DNA from: Streptomyces sp. CB02923
Lineage (GTDB): Bacteria; Actinomycetota; Actinomycetes; Streptomycetales; Streptomycetaceae
Length of the DNA: 64,000 bases
Assembly (NCBI RefSeq): GCF_001905005.1
Contig: NZ_LWKZ01000024.1
Span: forward strand, 615,427-679,426
Reading direction: 5' to 3'
The notes under the pieces were generated by a model that saw only the letters and a program-made list of their open reading frames with translations, searched no databases and was not told the DNA's origin. The translations under genes and the position numbers were made by a program. Of this stretch, positions 37,332 to 45,158 are shown piece by piece (position 1 is the stretch's first letter; each line of letters begins with the position of its first letter).

Positions 37332-38332
37332 TGCGTGACCTCCGGTGCAGGTGGGGACGTGCGCCGCCGGGCATCGACCCAGCGCCCCAGATAGGCCGAC
37401 AGCAGCACCAGTGCTCCTCCGGCCAGTTGGGCCGGGCCCAGGTGTTCACTGAGAAGCACGACCGCGAATACCGCGGCGAAGAACGGCTCAGTGGACAGCA
37501 CCAGGCCCACCCGCGTGGGGCTGGACACCCGCGCGGCGTACAGCTGAGTGAGGAAGGCGAACGCAGTGCCGGCCACGCCCAGGTAGGCGATGACCAGCCA
37601 AGCGCTGCCCGGTAGATGTGTCACCTCGTGCCAGGACTGACTCGGCCGGACGAGCGAGAGCAGCAGCCCGCCGAGAGCGACCACCCACAGCTCGATACCG
37701 GTGACGCGGATGAGTGAGAGTTCGCGGCCCTTGGACCGTGAGCCGAAGAGCACGATCTGCGCGGCCCGGATGACCGCGGCAGCGAGGATGATCAGGTCAC
37801 CGCCCTGTACCGAGAACCCGTGGCTGAGGGTGAGCAGTGCGCAGCCCACGAGGGAAAGCAGCGTGAGTGGATAAACGGCGCCCGCAACCCGCACCCGCAG
37901 GAAGATCCGCTCGATCAGGGGGACGAGCATCACCGACAAGGTGATCAGAAACCCGGCATTGGACGCGGAAGTGTAGCGAACGCCCAGTGTCTCCAGGAAC
38001 AGGATGCCGAAGAGCAAGCACCCGAACAGTGCGCCCAGAAACACCTCTTCCCGGGTGACTCTGCGCCAGCTGCGCAAGGACAGCAGGGTGATGACCAGGG
38101 CGCCCATCGCGAAGCGCAGGAACAGGAAGGCGGGGACGGAGATGAACCGTCCCGACCACTGCATCGCCACATAGGTGGAGCCCCACACGATCGCCACGCC
38201 CAGCACCCCGATATCGGTGAGCCAGGTCTTGGCCGGCTTTGCGGCGGGTGCTTCAGGCAGCGGGCCGACCGCGGTTTTGTCGGCGACGCACACCTCAGCG
38301 GAGCGCTCCGCGGCGCGGTCAGGCGTGCTCAA
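37328..38332 (-). CDS. EamA/DMT-family transporter, probable amino-acid exporter
   Basis: A 334-residue membrane protein with about ten predicted helices in two EamA repeats (for example LGVAIVWGSTYVAMQW at the start of repeat 1 and VIAYLGVAGTAFAFLTQLYA in repeat 2), after a soluble N-terminal stretch of about 35 residues. The family includes RhtA, an exporter of threonine and homoserine. Placed between the editing protein and the thioesterase, the likeliest cargo is a threonine analogue. It overlaps both neighbours (14 and 4 bases), so it is part of the same message. Confidence 0.87.
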   Translation of the reverse strand: MSTPDRAAERSAEVCVADKTAVGPLPEAPAAKPAKTWLTDIGVLGVAIVWGSTYVAMQWSGRFISVPAFLFLRFAMGALVITLLSLRSWRRVTREEVFLGALFGCLLFGILFLETLGVRYTSASNAGFLITLSVMLVPLIERIFLRVRVAGAVYPLTLLSLVGCALLTLSHGFSVQGGDLIILAAAVIRAAQIVLFGSRSKGRELSLIRVTGIELWVVALGGLLLSLVRPSQSWHEVTHLPGSAWLVIAYLGVAGTAFAFLTQLYAARVSSPTRVGLVLSTEPFFAAVFAVVLLSEHLGPAQLAGGALVLLSAYLGRWVDARRRTSPPAPEVTQ

Positions 38333-38972
38333 CGACGTAACCCACCTTCAGGACGCCGCCCTTGACCTTGACCGAGCGCAGCGAGAATCCCGTCAGCTGT
38401 CCGAGCGAGTCGATATGGGTGCCGCCGCACGGGTCCTCGTGCAGGCCGTCGATGCCGATGATGCGCAGGTCTCCGCGCTCACTCGCGTACACCTTGCGAT
38501 CGGCGTCGATGGCCTGCCGGGTGCGTTCCTCCACGGTCGCCGCGAGCTGCTGCAGGTCCGGCTTGTCGTCGCCGGCGTCGAACTCGATGCGGGCCTGGCC
38601 CGGGAAGTGGTTGCTCACCCGGTGGTGAAAGCCGAGTTCCCGTACGAATCCGTCCACGACATGACCGCAGGTGTGGAGGGCGGCGTGGCGGCGGCGCGTC
38701 TCGGGGTCGATGGAGCTGGTGACCTCGTCGCCAATGGTGAAGAGCCGTTCACACGAGAGGCGTACGACGTGCTCGTCGGCCTCGGGCGCTTTGAAGGGCC
38801 GCGTCGTCGTCTCGTCGACCGTTCCCATATCGCTCGGCTGTCCGCCGCCCTGCGGATGGAAAATGTTGTCCTGCAGGGTGAACCAGCTGCCCAGCTCACC
38901 GGTTCCCGCGTCGACCACCTGCGTGGTGACAGTGAACCGGTACGTGTCCTCGAGATAGATGTGACGCTGCAA
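38319..38972 (-). CDS. AlaX-like trans-editing aminoacyl-tRNA hydrolase, probable self-resistance
   Basis: This is a free-standing tRNA-editing domain of the AlaRS/ThrRS second additional domain family. Counting from the TTG at 38972 (217 residues), it shows HPQGGGQPSD (39-48), the zinc-binding HAALH (96-100) and CGGTH (182-186), that is HxxxH plus CxxxH, and a C-terminal VGYVVEHA. Such proteins hydrolyse mischarged tRNAs. In a threonine-halogenation operon the fitting role is clearing tRNA-Thr charged with the halogenated analogue. An ATG at 39038 would add 22 residues encoded by a 13-base-pair hairpin, which family N-termini lack; the TTG has CGGAGACTTCG upstream, so it is preferred. Confidence 0.85.
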   Translation of the reverse strand: MQRHIYLEDTYRFTVTTQVVDAGTGELGSWFTLQDNIFHPQGGGQPSDMGTVDETTTRPFKAPEADEHVVRLSCERLFTIGDEVTSSIDPETRRRHAALHTCGHVVDGFVRELGFHHRVSNHFPGQARIEFDAGDDKPDLQQLAATVEERTRQAIDADRKVYASERGDLRIIGIDGLHEDPCGGTHIDSLGQLTGFSLRSVKVKGGVLKVGYVVEHA

Positions 38973-39002
38973 CGAAGTCTCCGGGTAAGTCAGTTGGGGT
39001 GT

Positions 39003-39035
39003 GCTGGGGCGGCCCGAAGAGAGGGCCGCCCCAGC
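39003..39035 (-). terminator. Perfect 13-base-pair hairpin between halogenase and editing genes
   Basis: GCTGGGGCGGCCC, loop GAAGAGA, GGGCCGCCCCAGC. It lies 15 bases after the halogenase stop and has no T-tract, like many Streptomyces terminators. It probably attenuates transcription into the three downstream genes, or hides the upstream ATG at 39038. Confidence 0.6.
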
Positions 39036-39049
39036 CATATCACAGTCCC

Positions 39050-40006
39050 TCAGAAGCGGCGCGGGGTGAAGGAGTAGCCCGTCCGGCTCTCCTTGGCGAT
39101 GCGGTTGATGCCGTATGTTTCCTCACCCGAGACGACGACTGCACCGTACTTGTCGAGCGGGATGCCACCGCCGTATTCGGCCACGGTCTCCGTCCCGGGG
39201 TAAACATGTACCTGGGTGGGCACGTAACGGGCGGCAAAGCCCATGCGGTAGTCCTTGTTGCTCCCGGTATGCGGCAGCGAGGCGTGCATCAGGGTCGACC
39301 AGAAGATGACGCACTCGCCCTTCTTCATCACCAGCGGGAACGCTTGCGACTCGTCGGGGGTCCAGTTGGGGTCCTTCTGGAGCTGGCGGTAGTCGTACCC
39401 GAAGAAGCCGCGCTTGACGCCGTCCTTCTCGCGGCTGTTGATCGCGTTCGGGTCGTAGTCCATTGCCAACGACTCGTCGTAGTTCATGTGCTGGTGGGTT
39501 CCGGGCATGAGCTGGAGGCAACCGTTCTCCAGCGTCGAGTCGGTGAAAGCGGTCCACACCGTGATGGTGCCGCCGAAGGCGGGCCGGCCCTCTTCGGACG
39601 GCCACATGATCTGCGGCTTCTTGCTGGCGTTGGCGAAGGTGGACGCCTGGTGCCAGTCGGTCCCCTCGTCCCCCGGGTACTTGGGAAAGAACTCGGTGCG
39701 CCAGCACAGGACATCCGGGCCCAGGATCGAAGCCACTCGGTCGACGATTCGCTCGTTCATGATGTGCTCGGAGAGCAGGTCGACGTCGAGATGACGGTCG
39801 TAGTTGGAGATATTGGTGACGGCTCCGAGCGCGTCATCGGGGTAAATGGCACGAGACCGGTCGGGCAGCTGGCGACGTATGCTGTTCCACCGCTCGTCCA
39901 TTTCTTCCGGCTCATAGATCTTGATGGGACCGATGAAGCCGTCGCGCTCAAATTTCTTCAGCTCGTCGGCCCCGAGTCGAAAGTCAGTCCTGGCACTGGT
40001 GCTCAC
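39050..40006 (-). CDS. SyrB2-type Fe(II)/2-oxoglutarate halogenase acting on carrier-bound threonine
   Basis: A 318-residue PhyH-fold enzyme closely resembling SyrB2 of syringomycin synthesis over its whole length (RTEFFPKYPGDEGTDWHQ, FWSTLMHAS, RMGFAARYVP). The iron-binding triad is H119-Q-A121 and H241. Hydroxylases have Asp or Glu where A121 is, and the Ala opens the chloride site, so this is read as a halogenase. R254 should bind 2-oxoglutarate. SyrB2 chlorinates the C4 methyl of L-Thr tethered to SyrB1. Here a threonine-code A enzyme and a lone carrier protein lie just upstream. The GTG at 40006 has AAGGGTGG before it; 74 bases separate it from the carrier gene. Confidence 0.93.
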   Translation of the reverse strand: MSTSARTDFRLGADELKKFERDGFIGPIKIYEPEEMDERWNSIRRQLPDRSRAIYPDDALGAVTNISNYDRHLDVDLLSEHIMNERIVDRVASILGPDVLCWRTEFFPKYPGDEGTDWHQASTFANASKKPQIMWPSEEGRPAFGGTITVWTAFTDSTLENGCLQLMPGTHQHMNYDESLAMDYDPNAINSREKDGVKRGFFGYDYRQLQKDPNWTPDESQAFPLVMKKGECVIFWSTLMHASLPHTGSNKDYRMGFAARYVPTQVHVYPGTETVAEYGGGIPLDKYGAVVVSGEETYGINRIAKESRTGYSFTPRRF

Positions 40007-40080
40007 GTGTTTCCACCCTTCAGTTGGCTGATCTACCGCTCATCGTGCCTTCCGTGCCGGAGAGGCAGGGGTCTATCCGT

Positions 40081-40350
40081 TCAGCCGCGCCGAGTACGGA
40101 CCGACAGATCAGCAGCGACGTCCGCGATGCTCTCCTCGAAGAGCACCTTTATGTCGTATTCAGCGCCGAACTCGGCCTTCGCCCGCTGGCTCAGCTGCAG
40201 GGCAAGCATGGAGTGCCCGCCCAGGTCCAGGAAGTTGTCCTCCAGGCGCGCCTGAGGCTCTTCGAGCAGCTCGGACACCCATTTCAGGGTCGCCTGCTCC
40301 ACCTCCTCGACACTCTTCGCCTCCGGGGTATCGCTCAGGGTTTCCGACAT
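40081..40350 (-). CDS. Stand-alone peptidyl carrier protein
   Basis: An 89-residue carrier protein with the phosphopantetheine site DLGGHSMLAL, Ser47. The ATG at 40350 has GAGGAGATGACGGA upstream and lies 4 bases after the adenylation gene stop. It would hold L-threonine as a thioester while the halogenase acts, the role played by the T domain of SyrB1. No phosphopantetheinyl transferase is encoded in the window. Confidence 0.92.
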   Translation of the reverse strand: MSETLSDTPEAKSVEEVEQATLKWVSELLEEPQARLEDNFLDLGGHSMLALQLSQRAKAEFGAEYDIKVLFEESIADVAADLSVRTRRG

Positions 40351-40354
40351 TCCG

Positions 40355-41941
40355 TCATCTCCTCTCCTCGAATGCCCGGACCGCTGCGGCCCGGTCGACC
40401 TTTCCATTGATGGTGCGCGGCAGTTCCGGCAGCGCCAGATAATGTGCGGGATGCATGTAGGACGGCAGGACCGACTTCACATGGCGACGCAGCGCACGGG
40501 CGTCGAGCCCGGTGTCTTCCTGGGCGGCTCGTGCTGTATAGGCGCACACCAGCCGACTGTCACCCGGTGCGAAATCCTGCACCCACACCACCGCGTCAAC
40601 CGCGTCGGGGTGCGCGCGCACTGCGGCCTCCACGTCGCTGAGCTCGATGCGATGGCCCCGAAGTTTCACCTGCAGATCGGCCCGGCCGTGGTAGACCAGG
40701 TCTCCTCCGGGCAGCTGACTGACCAGGTCGCCGGAGTGGTAGTAGCGGGGCGGCGGACCGCCGTGGTCGAGCGTGGGGCCCGGGGTGAAGCGTTCGGAGG
40801 TGAGCTCGGGGCGGTTGTGGTACCCCTCGCTCACCTGCGGCCCGGCCAGCCACAGTTCGCCCTGCTCACCCGGGCCGGCGTCCCGTCCGTCCTCGGTGAC
40901 GATCCGGTGGGTGAAGCCGGGCAGTGGCCTGCCGATGACCGAATCGTCTCCCGACAGGTCGTCCTCGGTCAGTTGGTGGAACGTGGCGTGCACCGTCGTC
41001 TCGGTGATGCCGTACATGTTGACCAGGCGCGGCCGCTCCAGACCGAAGCGCTTTCCCCACGGGCGCACCACGGCAGGCGTGAGCTTCTCGCCGCCGAAGA
41101 CGACGTACCGAAGATCCGGCAGGTCCGCGCCGTCATCCAGGACTGCGGCGGTCAGTGCGCTGAAGGCGGTTGGCGTCTGATTCAGCACCGTGATGCCTCG
41201 GTCGCGAACGAACCGAGCGGTCTTTCCCGGGGTACGGGCCGTCCAGTACGGCAGGACGACCAGTTCCGCGCCGGTGGAAAGCGCCCCCCACATCTCCCAG
41301 ACCGAGAAGTCAAAGGCCATGGAGTGGAAAAGCAGCCATCGGTCGTCCGCAGAGAATCGGAACAGGCGGGAAGTCGCCGCGAGGAGAGCCGTGACGCTGC
41401 CGTGCCGGATGGGGACACCTTTGGGACGGCCCGTGGTGCCGGAGGTGTAGATGATGTACGCGACGTCCTTTGGCCCCGGCAGCTCCGGCCCGGGTTTCGC
41501 GGGCGCCCGGTGCTCCCGCAGGGCTGCCACGCTCTCCTCGGTGACCAGGGGGCCGGTGTATCCGAAGGTGTCCCCGGGATCTCCGACCAGCGCAGATACC
41601 CGACTGTCGGCGACGATGAACGCGTTGCGATCGGGCGGATTGCGGACGTCCAGGGGGACATAAGCGGCGCCGGTCCGAAGGATTCCCAGCATGGCGGCTA
41701 TGGCGTTCGCGCCCGTCGGCATGCGCAGTGCCACACGGTCGCCCCTTTTCACCCCGACGTCACGGAGAAGTCCTGCGACGCCCTCGGCCCAGGACGAGAG
41801 GAGGCCATAAGAGATTTTTTCGTCATCAACTCGCAAGGCAATACGGCCTAATGCTCCCGTGGCCGCCTTGGAAAATAAGTCGACCAGGGTCAACTCAAGC
41901 TCTGCATCTGCCGGCGAGGGGGGTGGGGTCTCTTTTGCCAC
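40355..41941 (-). CDS. Stand-alone adenylation enzyme with a threonine code
   Basis: A 528-residue A domain with no carrier fused: A3 YTSGTTGRPKG, A5 NMYGITE, A7 YHSGDL, A8 VKLRGHRIELSDVE, A10 NGKVD. The by-eye pocket is D-F-W-N-V-G-M-V-H-K, one residue from the well-known threonine code DFWNIGMVHK, so L-Thr is assigned with good confidence. The GTG start at 41941 has GGAG 5 bases upstream. It is the first gene of the six-gene operon. Codons 22 and 31 are both TTA (41876-41878 and 41849-41851), which should make expression of the pathway depend on the bldA leucyl-tRNA. Confidence 0.93.
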   Translation of the reverse strand: MAKETPPPSPADAELELTLVDLFSKAATGALGRIALRVDDEKISYGLLSSWAEGVAGLLRDVGVKRGDRVALRMPTGANAIAAMLGILRTGAAYVPLDVRNPPDRNAFIVADSRVSALVGDPGDTFGYTGPLVTEESVAALREHRAPAKPGPELPGPKDVAYIIYTSGTTGRPKGVPIRHGSVTALLAATSRLFRFSADDRWLLFHSMAFDFSVWEMWGALSTGAELVVLPYWTARTPGKTARFVRDRGITVLNQTPTAFSALTAAVLDDGADLPDLRYVVFGGEKLTPAVVRPWGKRFGLERPRLVNMYGITETTVHATFHQLTEDDLSGDDSVIGRPLPGFTHRIVTEDGRDAGPGEQGELWLAGPQVSEGYHNRPELTSERFTPGPTLDHGGPPPRYYHSGDLVSQLPGGDLVYHGRADLQVKLRGHRIELSDVEAAVRAHPDAVDAVVWVQDFAPGDSRLVCAYTARAAQEDTGLDARALRRHVKSVLPSYMHPAHYLALPELPRTINGKVDRAAAVRAFEERR

Positions 41942-42220
41942 AACGCTCCATTGGGTGTGATGAATCCATCAGTCCAACGCGGCTCGACGTCTGTGCAGTG
42001 CTCCACAATCAAGGCCAACCCGTGCCCGATGCAAGTACATGTGATGTTGATTACATGTGATCACAAATGGTTTACCCGTGCGATCTACTCCCTGCCTGTG
42101 CGCCGCTGAACAATGAGCCCCATGCAGGAGAAAGCATCTTTTCGGCCTCATCTCGCGCTGGCCAGAAAATAACTTGCCCGGGAACTGCCTCTGTCTCTAC
42201 CGGATGGGAATTGGCTTGAA
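41942..42220. promoter_or_regulatory. Divergent promoter region between the chlorothreonine operon and the antiporter
   Basis: About 280 bases, more AT-rich than its surroundings, with no gene. It must hold the leftward promoter for the adenylation-carrier-halogenase operon. Its main structure is the repeat cluster at 42036-42065. No firm -35/-10 pair could be chosen. Confidence 0.5.
42036..42065. promoter_or_regulatory. Direct repeats and palindrome, candidate operator
   Basis: TACATGTGAT occurs at 42036-42045 and again at 42052-42061, 16 bases apart. Each contains the palindrome ACATGT, and the second runs into the perfect palindrome TGTGATCACA (42056-42065). This is typical of tandem dimer binding sites for a regulator of the adjacent operon. 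Confidence 0.5.
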
Positions 42221-43699
42221 ATGACCTCCTTAACCAAAGGGACAATGTTGGGTAAATGGCGGTTGGCCGCTCTTGCCGCGACGATGATCCTTCCGCTTGC
42301 TCTGATCGGAATCGTCGCCGCCCGCGTCACGGCGGAGAACGCCCGGCCGGTGTCCGGGTCACCGCCGTCACTGGGTCTGGACACAACCGGCCACTTCTTC
42401 GTCAGCGCTGCCGTCGTCCTGGCAGCCGCGCAGCTGGGAGGCGTGCTCGCCCGGCGTCTCGGGCAGCCCCCGGTCATCGGCGAGATCTGCGCGGGGCTCG
42501 CCATGGGCCCGTCTCTTCTCGGTCGCGCGTCCCCGGCCGCCGCCGACTGGCTCTTCCCGGAACCGGTCCTGCCGATGCTGAACGGGCTCTCCCAACTGGG
42601 CCTGGTGCTCTTCATGTTCGGCGTAGGCCGAGAACTGGCCGGAGTCCGCCTCAAGGGGGCGGCCAAGCAAGCACTTCTGGTCAGTCAGGCGTCCGTCCTG
42701 GTGCCCTTCGCCGCCGGCACGGTCGCCGCCCTGCCCCTGCTGGACACCCTCAACGGCGACGATGGGCACCCCCTTGCTTTCGTACTGTTCCTCGGCTGCG
42801 CCCTGAGCATCACCGCCTTCCCGGTACTGGCCCGCATCCTGCAGGACCTCAGACTGACCTACACGCAGCCCGGCCAGTTGAGCCTGTTCGCCGCCGCGGT
42901 GGGCGACGGGGGAAGCTGGCTGGTGCTGGCCGCCATCCTCACCCTGGCCCACGGCTCGGACCCTGCTCAGCTGCTCATCAACACCCTGCTGGCCGTCGCG
43001 GTGGTCGCCTTCTTCCTCGGCCCGCTCCGTCAGACACTGACACGATGGCCGGAAAGGGAGAGTGGTGAACACGTCAAGCATGGGGAAGGCTTCTCCACCA
43101 CAGCCGCCGTTCTCCTGGCGGTCGGTGTTACGGCGGCCTCCGCCCTGACCGCCGCCGTAGGGGTTCATCAGCTCATCGGCGCCCTGCTGGTCGGGCTGGC
43201 CTGGCCGACCGGGAACCGGGGGGCCGTCGCTGTCGCGGACCGCATGGCCGGCGCGGTGACCCCACTCCTGTTGCCTTTCTTCTTCTTCAGTTTCGGTCTC
43301 ACCACCGACCTCGGCATCCTGCGCTGGGACGGCCCCCTGCTCCTCGCGCTTGCCGCACTGCTGTTCACCGCGGTCGCCGCCAAGATCATCGGTCCCAGCC
43401 TGTGCGCCGTACTGACGGGTATGAGGTGGCGTCCCGCTCTCGCCCTCGGGGTGCTGCTGAATTCCCGGGGCCTCACCGAACTCGTCGTTCTGCAGATCGG
43501 CTACCAGGCCAAGATCATCGATCAGTCCCTCCTGGGCATCCTCACCATCGTCGCGCTGGTCACCACGGTCATGACCAGTCCCCTGCTGCGCGGCCTCGGC
43601 TTCAGCTCCGCTCAGCCATCGCCGGCCCGCTCCGAGAGGGGGGACAGTGCCCCGGTGCCCCGGGCCGCCCTCCCAGCGAGATCGAACTCAGGGGATTAG
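42221..43699 (+). CDS. CPA2-family cation/proton antiporter
   Basis: A 492-residue membrane protein of the Na+/H+ exchanger superfamily (KefB/NapA-like): about 12 to 13 helices, with ARRLGQPPVIGEICAGLAMGPSLLG near residue 80 and ALSITAFPVLARIL near 190. LALGVLLNSRGLTELVVL, near 410, is typical of CPA2 proteins. It may exchange a cation or a charged metabolite; its location, divergent from the halogenase operon and next to mobile DNA, gives no clear pathway role. The start is uncertain: the ATG at 42221 has a weak site and a TTA at codon 4, whereas the ATG at 42245 has AAAGGGAC just upstream and would exclude that TTA. Confidence 0.88.
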   Translation: MTSLTKGTMLGKWRLAALAATMILPLALIGIVAARVTAENARPVSGSPPSLGLDTTGHFFVSAAVVLAAAQLGGVLARRLGQPPVIGEICAGLAMGPSLLGRASPAAADWLFPEPVLPMLNGLSQLGLVLFMFGVGRELAGVRLKGAAKQALLVSQASVLVPFAAGTVAALPLLDTLNGDDGHPLAFVLFLGCALSITAFPVLARILQDLRLTYTQPGQLSLFAAAVGDGGSWLVLAAILTLAHGSDPAQLLINTLLAVAVVAFFLGPLRQTLTRWPERESGEHVKHGEGFSTTAAVLLAVGVTAASALTAAVGVHQLIGALLVGLAWPTGNRGAVAVADRMAGAVTPLLLPFFFFSFGLTTDLGILRWDGPLLLALAALLFTAVAAKIIGPSLCAVLTGMRWRPALALGVLLNSRGLTELVVLQIGYQAKIIDQSLLGILTIVALVTTVMTSPLLRGLGFSSAQPSPARSERGDSAPVPRAALPARSNSGD

Positions 43700-43821
43700 C
43701 CTCGCGCTTTCACGAGGTGGGGTGTCCAAGGCTTGATCAAATAACCGGAGAGTGTTCCTGACCTGCAACGATGGGATGTGCCTGGGGTCCTGTTGGCTGC
43801 ACGGAAAGAAGCACTCTCCAG
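43700..43821. mobile_element. Left end of the first IS1380-family copy
   Basis: From about 43719 the sequence matches the region before the second copy at 57.58 kb (shared TGTCC[A/G]AGGCTTGATCA, CTCCTGACCTGC[A/G]ACGAT-like and TGTTGGCTGC blocks). This marks the left flank of the element. A clean terminal inverted repeat was not identified. Confidence 0.6.
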
Positions 43822-44294
43822 GTGAAGAAGCGCATCGGGTCGTACCCGCGTGTCCGCATCGAGGGCGGCGGCGGGACGGTGGTCTCGCAGGCCGGGAGCG
43901 TGCTACTCGTCGAGACCGTCCGCAAGGCCGGCTTGGACACCGCGATATCCGCGGCGCTGACACCGTGGCGGAAGCCGCGGGCCGTCCACGATCCGGGGAA
44001 GATTCTGCTGGACGTCGCCATGGCGGTGGCGCTGGGCGGGGACTGCCTCACCGATGTCGGCATGCTGCGGGCCGAGCCGGCCGTGTTCGGGGCGGTCGCG
44101 TCGGATCCGACGGTCTCCCGCCTGATCGACGCCCTCGCCGCCTCCGGCGACCGAGCTCTGCAAGGCCATCCGTTCCGCGCGGTCCGAAAGCGCGGGGATG
44201 CGTCCGGCAGTTGGCTGACCGGCAAGCGCCCGATGCCGACGGGACGGTGACCGTCCATCTCGACCGGCTCACCGTCCTGCCGGATCCCGGCTGA
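43822..44294 (+). pseudogene. IS1380-family transposase remnant (frameshifted, internally deleted)
   Basis: The reading from the GTG at 43822 (VKKRIGSYPRVRIEGGGG) is clearly homologous to the transposase at 57677 for about 115 residues. Homology then shifts frame near 44150-44200 (continuing as DADGTVTVHLD in another frame) and jumps to the gene's very end (LPDPG-stop at 44294). About 620 bases, including most catalytic residues, are missing compared with the second copy. Short conserved non-coding sequence (GAGCAGTGGAACCCGGCG) follows in both copies. It cannot encode an active enzyme. Confidence 0.85.
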
Positions 44295-44628
44295 CCAGCG
44301 GATTCACCCGTCCCTACGAGAGAACCCTCCAGTCGGAGCAGTGGAACCCGGCGTCCACCCGAGACGACACTCGGGCCCTCAACCTGCCCGAGCTCAGGCC
44401 ACGGTACCAAGACCGGCCACCGACTCCGGCGAGCGTCGGCAATGCCGTGCTCGCGCGCCGCGCGGACATCGTGGACGGCGCCGGGCAGGGCCGGTGAGGC
44501 CCACCGCAGCCGACCGAAGGGGGCGGCGAGGGCCTGCACGTTCACCCCGCCCGGCAAGCTCCCGGACGGCAGGCTTCAACTCCCAACTACCCGACGTACT
44601 GGGCAGTTCAGCTCCCCGTTCCGGGATT

Positions 44629-44657
44629 TTGCGTGCGATACACACGAAGCGTGTTAG
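44629..44657 (+). promoter_or_regulatory. Possible vegetative-type promoter
   Basis: TTGCGT, 17 bases, TGTTAG. The spacing suits a main sigma factor and the site points toward the NRPS-PKS gene 500 bases on. An inverted repeat ACACG-AAG-CGTGT lies inside the spacer. Chance similarity is quite possible. Confidence 0.3.
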
Positions 44658-44728
44658 TGTCCTCCGACCTGTGCACATCGCATGGACATGACGGGGGTCG
44701 TATGGACAGGAACGTGCTGGTCAAAAGG

Positions 44729-44818
44729 GCGGCCAGGTCACCGCAAGCACCTGTGGCGGGCGGCCAGGCCACCGCAAGCACCTGCGGCGGGCGGCCAGGC
44801 CACAAGCACCTGCGGCGG
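44729..44818. repeat. 31-base tandem repeat, three units
   Basis: Units at 44729-44759, 44760-44790 and 44791-44818. Each begins GCGGCCAGG and includes CAAGCACCTG then GGCGG. Units 1 and 2 differ by a couple of substitutions; unit 3 lacks 3 bases. Not CRISPR-like because there are no spacers. Confidence 0.9.
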
Positions 44819-45158
44819 AGTGCTCTTGCCCCTCGGGCCCACTCTTGCCGGCCGCCTCGGCCGCTCCTGTAACCACTCCCACACAGACCGCTGACCCACC
44901 AAGCCTTCCGACCAGGCCACTTCGCGTGACACGCCAACAGGGAAATCATCGCGAGCCAGGTACCGGGAGGGCGTAGCGCGTGCTCGCTTGCCTCACCTCG
45001 CAGGGCGCGGCCTCGCGCGGCTGACGGTGGACCTCACCCGGCGTGGCCGATGTCCCGGTGTCGGGCCGGCGGCGATACACGTGACGGGGAGCACCCCAAA
45101 ATCCAGTGACAATCCCCGGTAGTTCGTTGTTGAGACGGTACGAAGAGGAGAAACAGTC

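Larger units (their letters stand above)
44295..45158. other. Intergenic region upstream of the hybrid NRPS-PKS
   Basis: No gene is supported in these 860 bases. The first 110 bases are the tail of the IS1380 remnant. A promoter-like pair lies at 44629-44657 and a 31-base tandem repeat at 44729-44818. The last 300 bases before the synthetase start have no obvious structure apart from the strong AGAGGAG ribosome binding site at 45144-45150. The long leader would suit regulation, but nothing specific is identified. Confidence 0.5.

Noticed and set aside
39050..40006. Reading the gene as a phytanoyl-CoA type hydroxylase
   Set aside because: The iron site has Ala where hydroxylases have Asp or Glu, and the whole protein resembles SyrB2.
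36591..41941. Chlorothreonine supplied directly to the neighbouring NRPS line
   Set aside because: None of the NRPS A pockets is threonine-like, the thioesterase has a Ser nucleophile, and exporter and editing genes fit a free amino acid better. Not fully excluded.
44729..44818. Possible CRISPR array
   Set aside because: Units abut directly with no spacers and there are no cas genes.
44682..44894. Small open frame over the tandem repeat
   Set aside because: No ribosome binding site, low-complexity product dictated by the repeat, and similar open frames on both strands.
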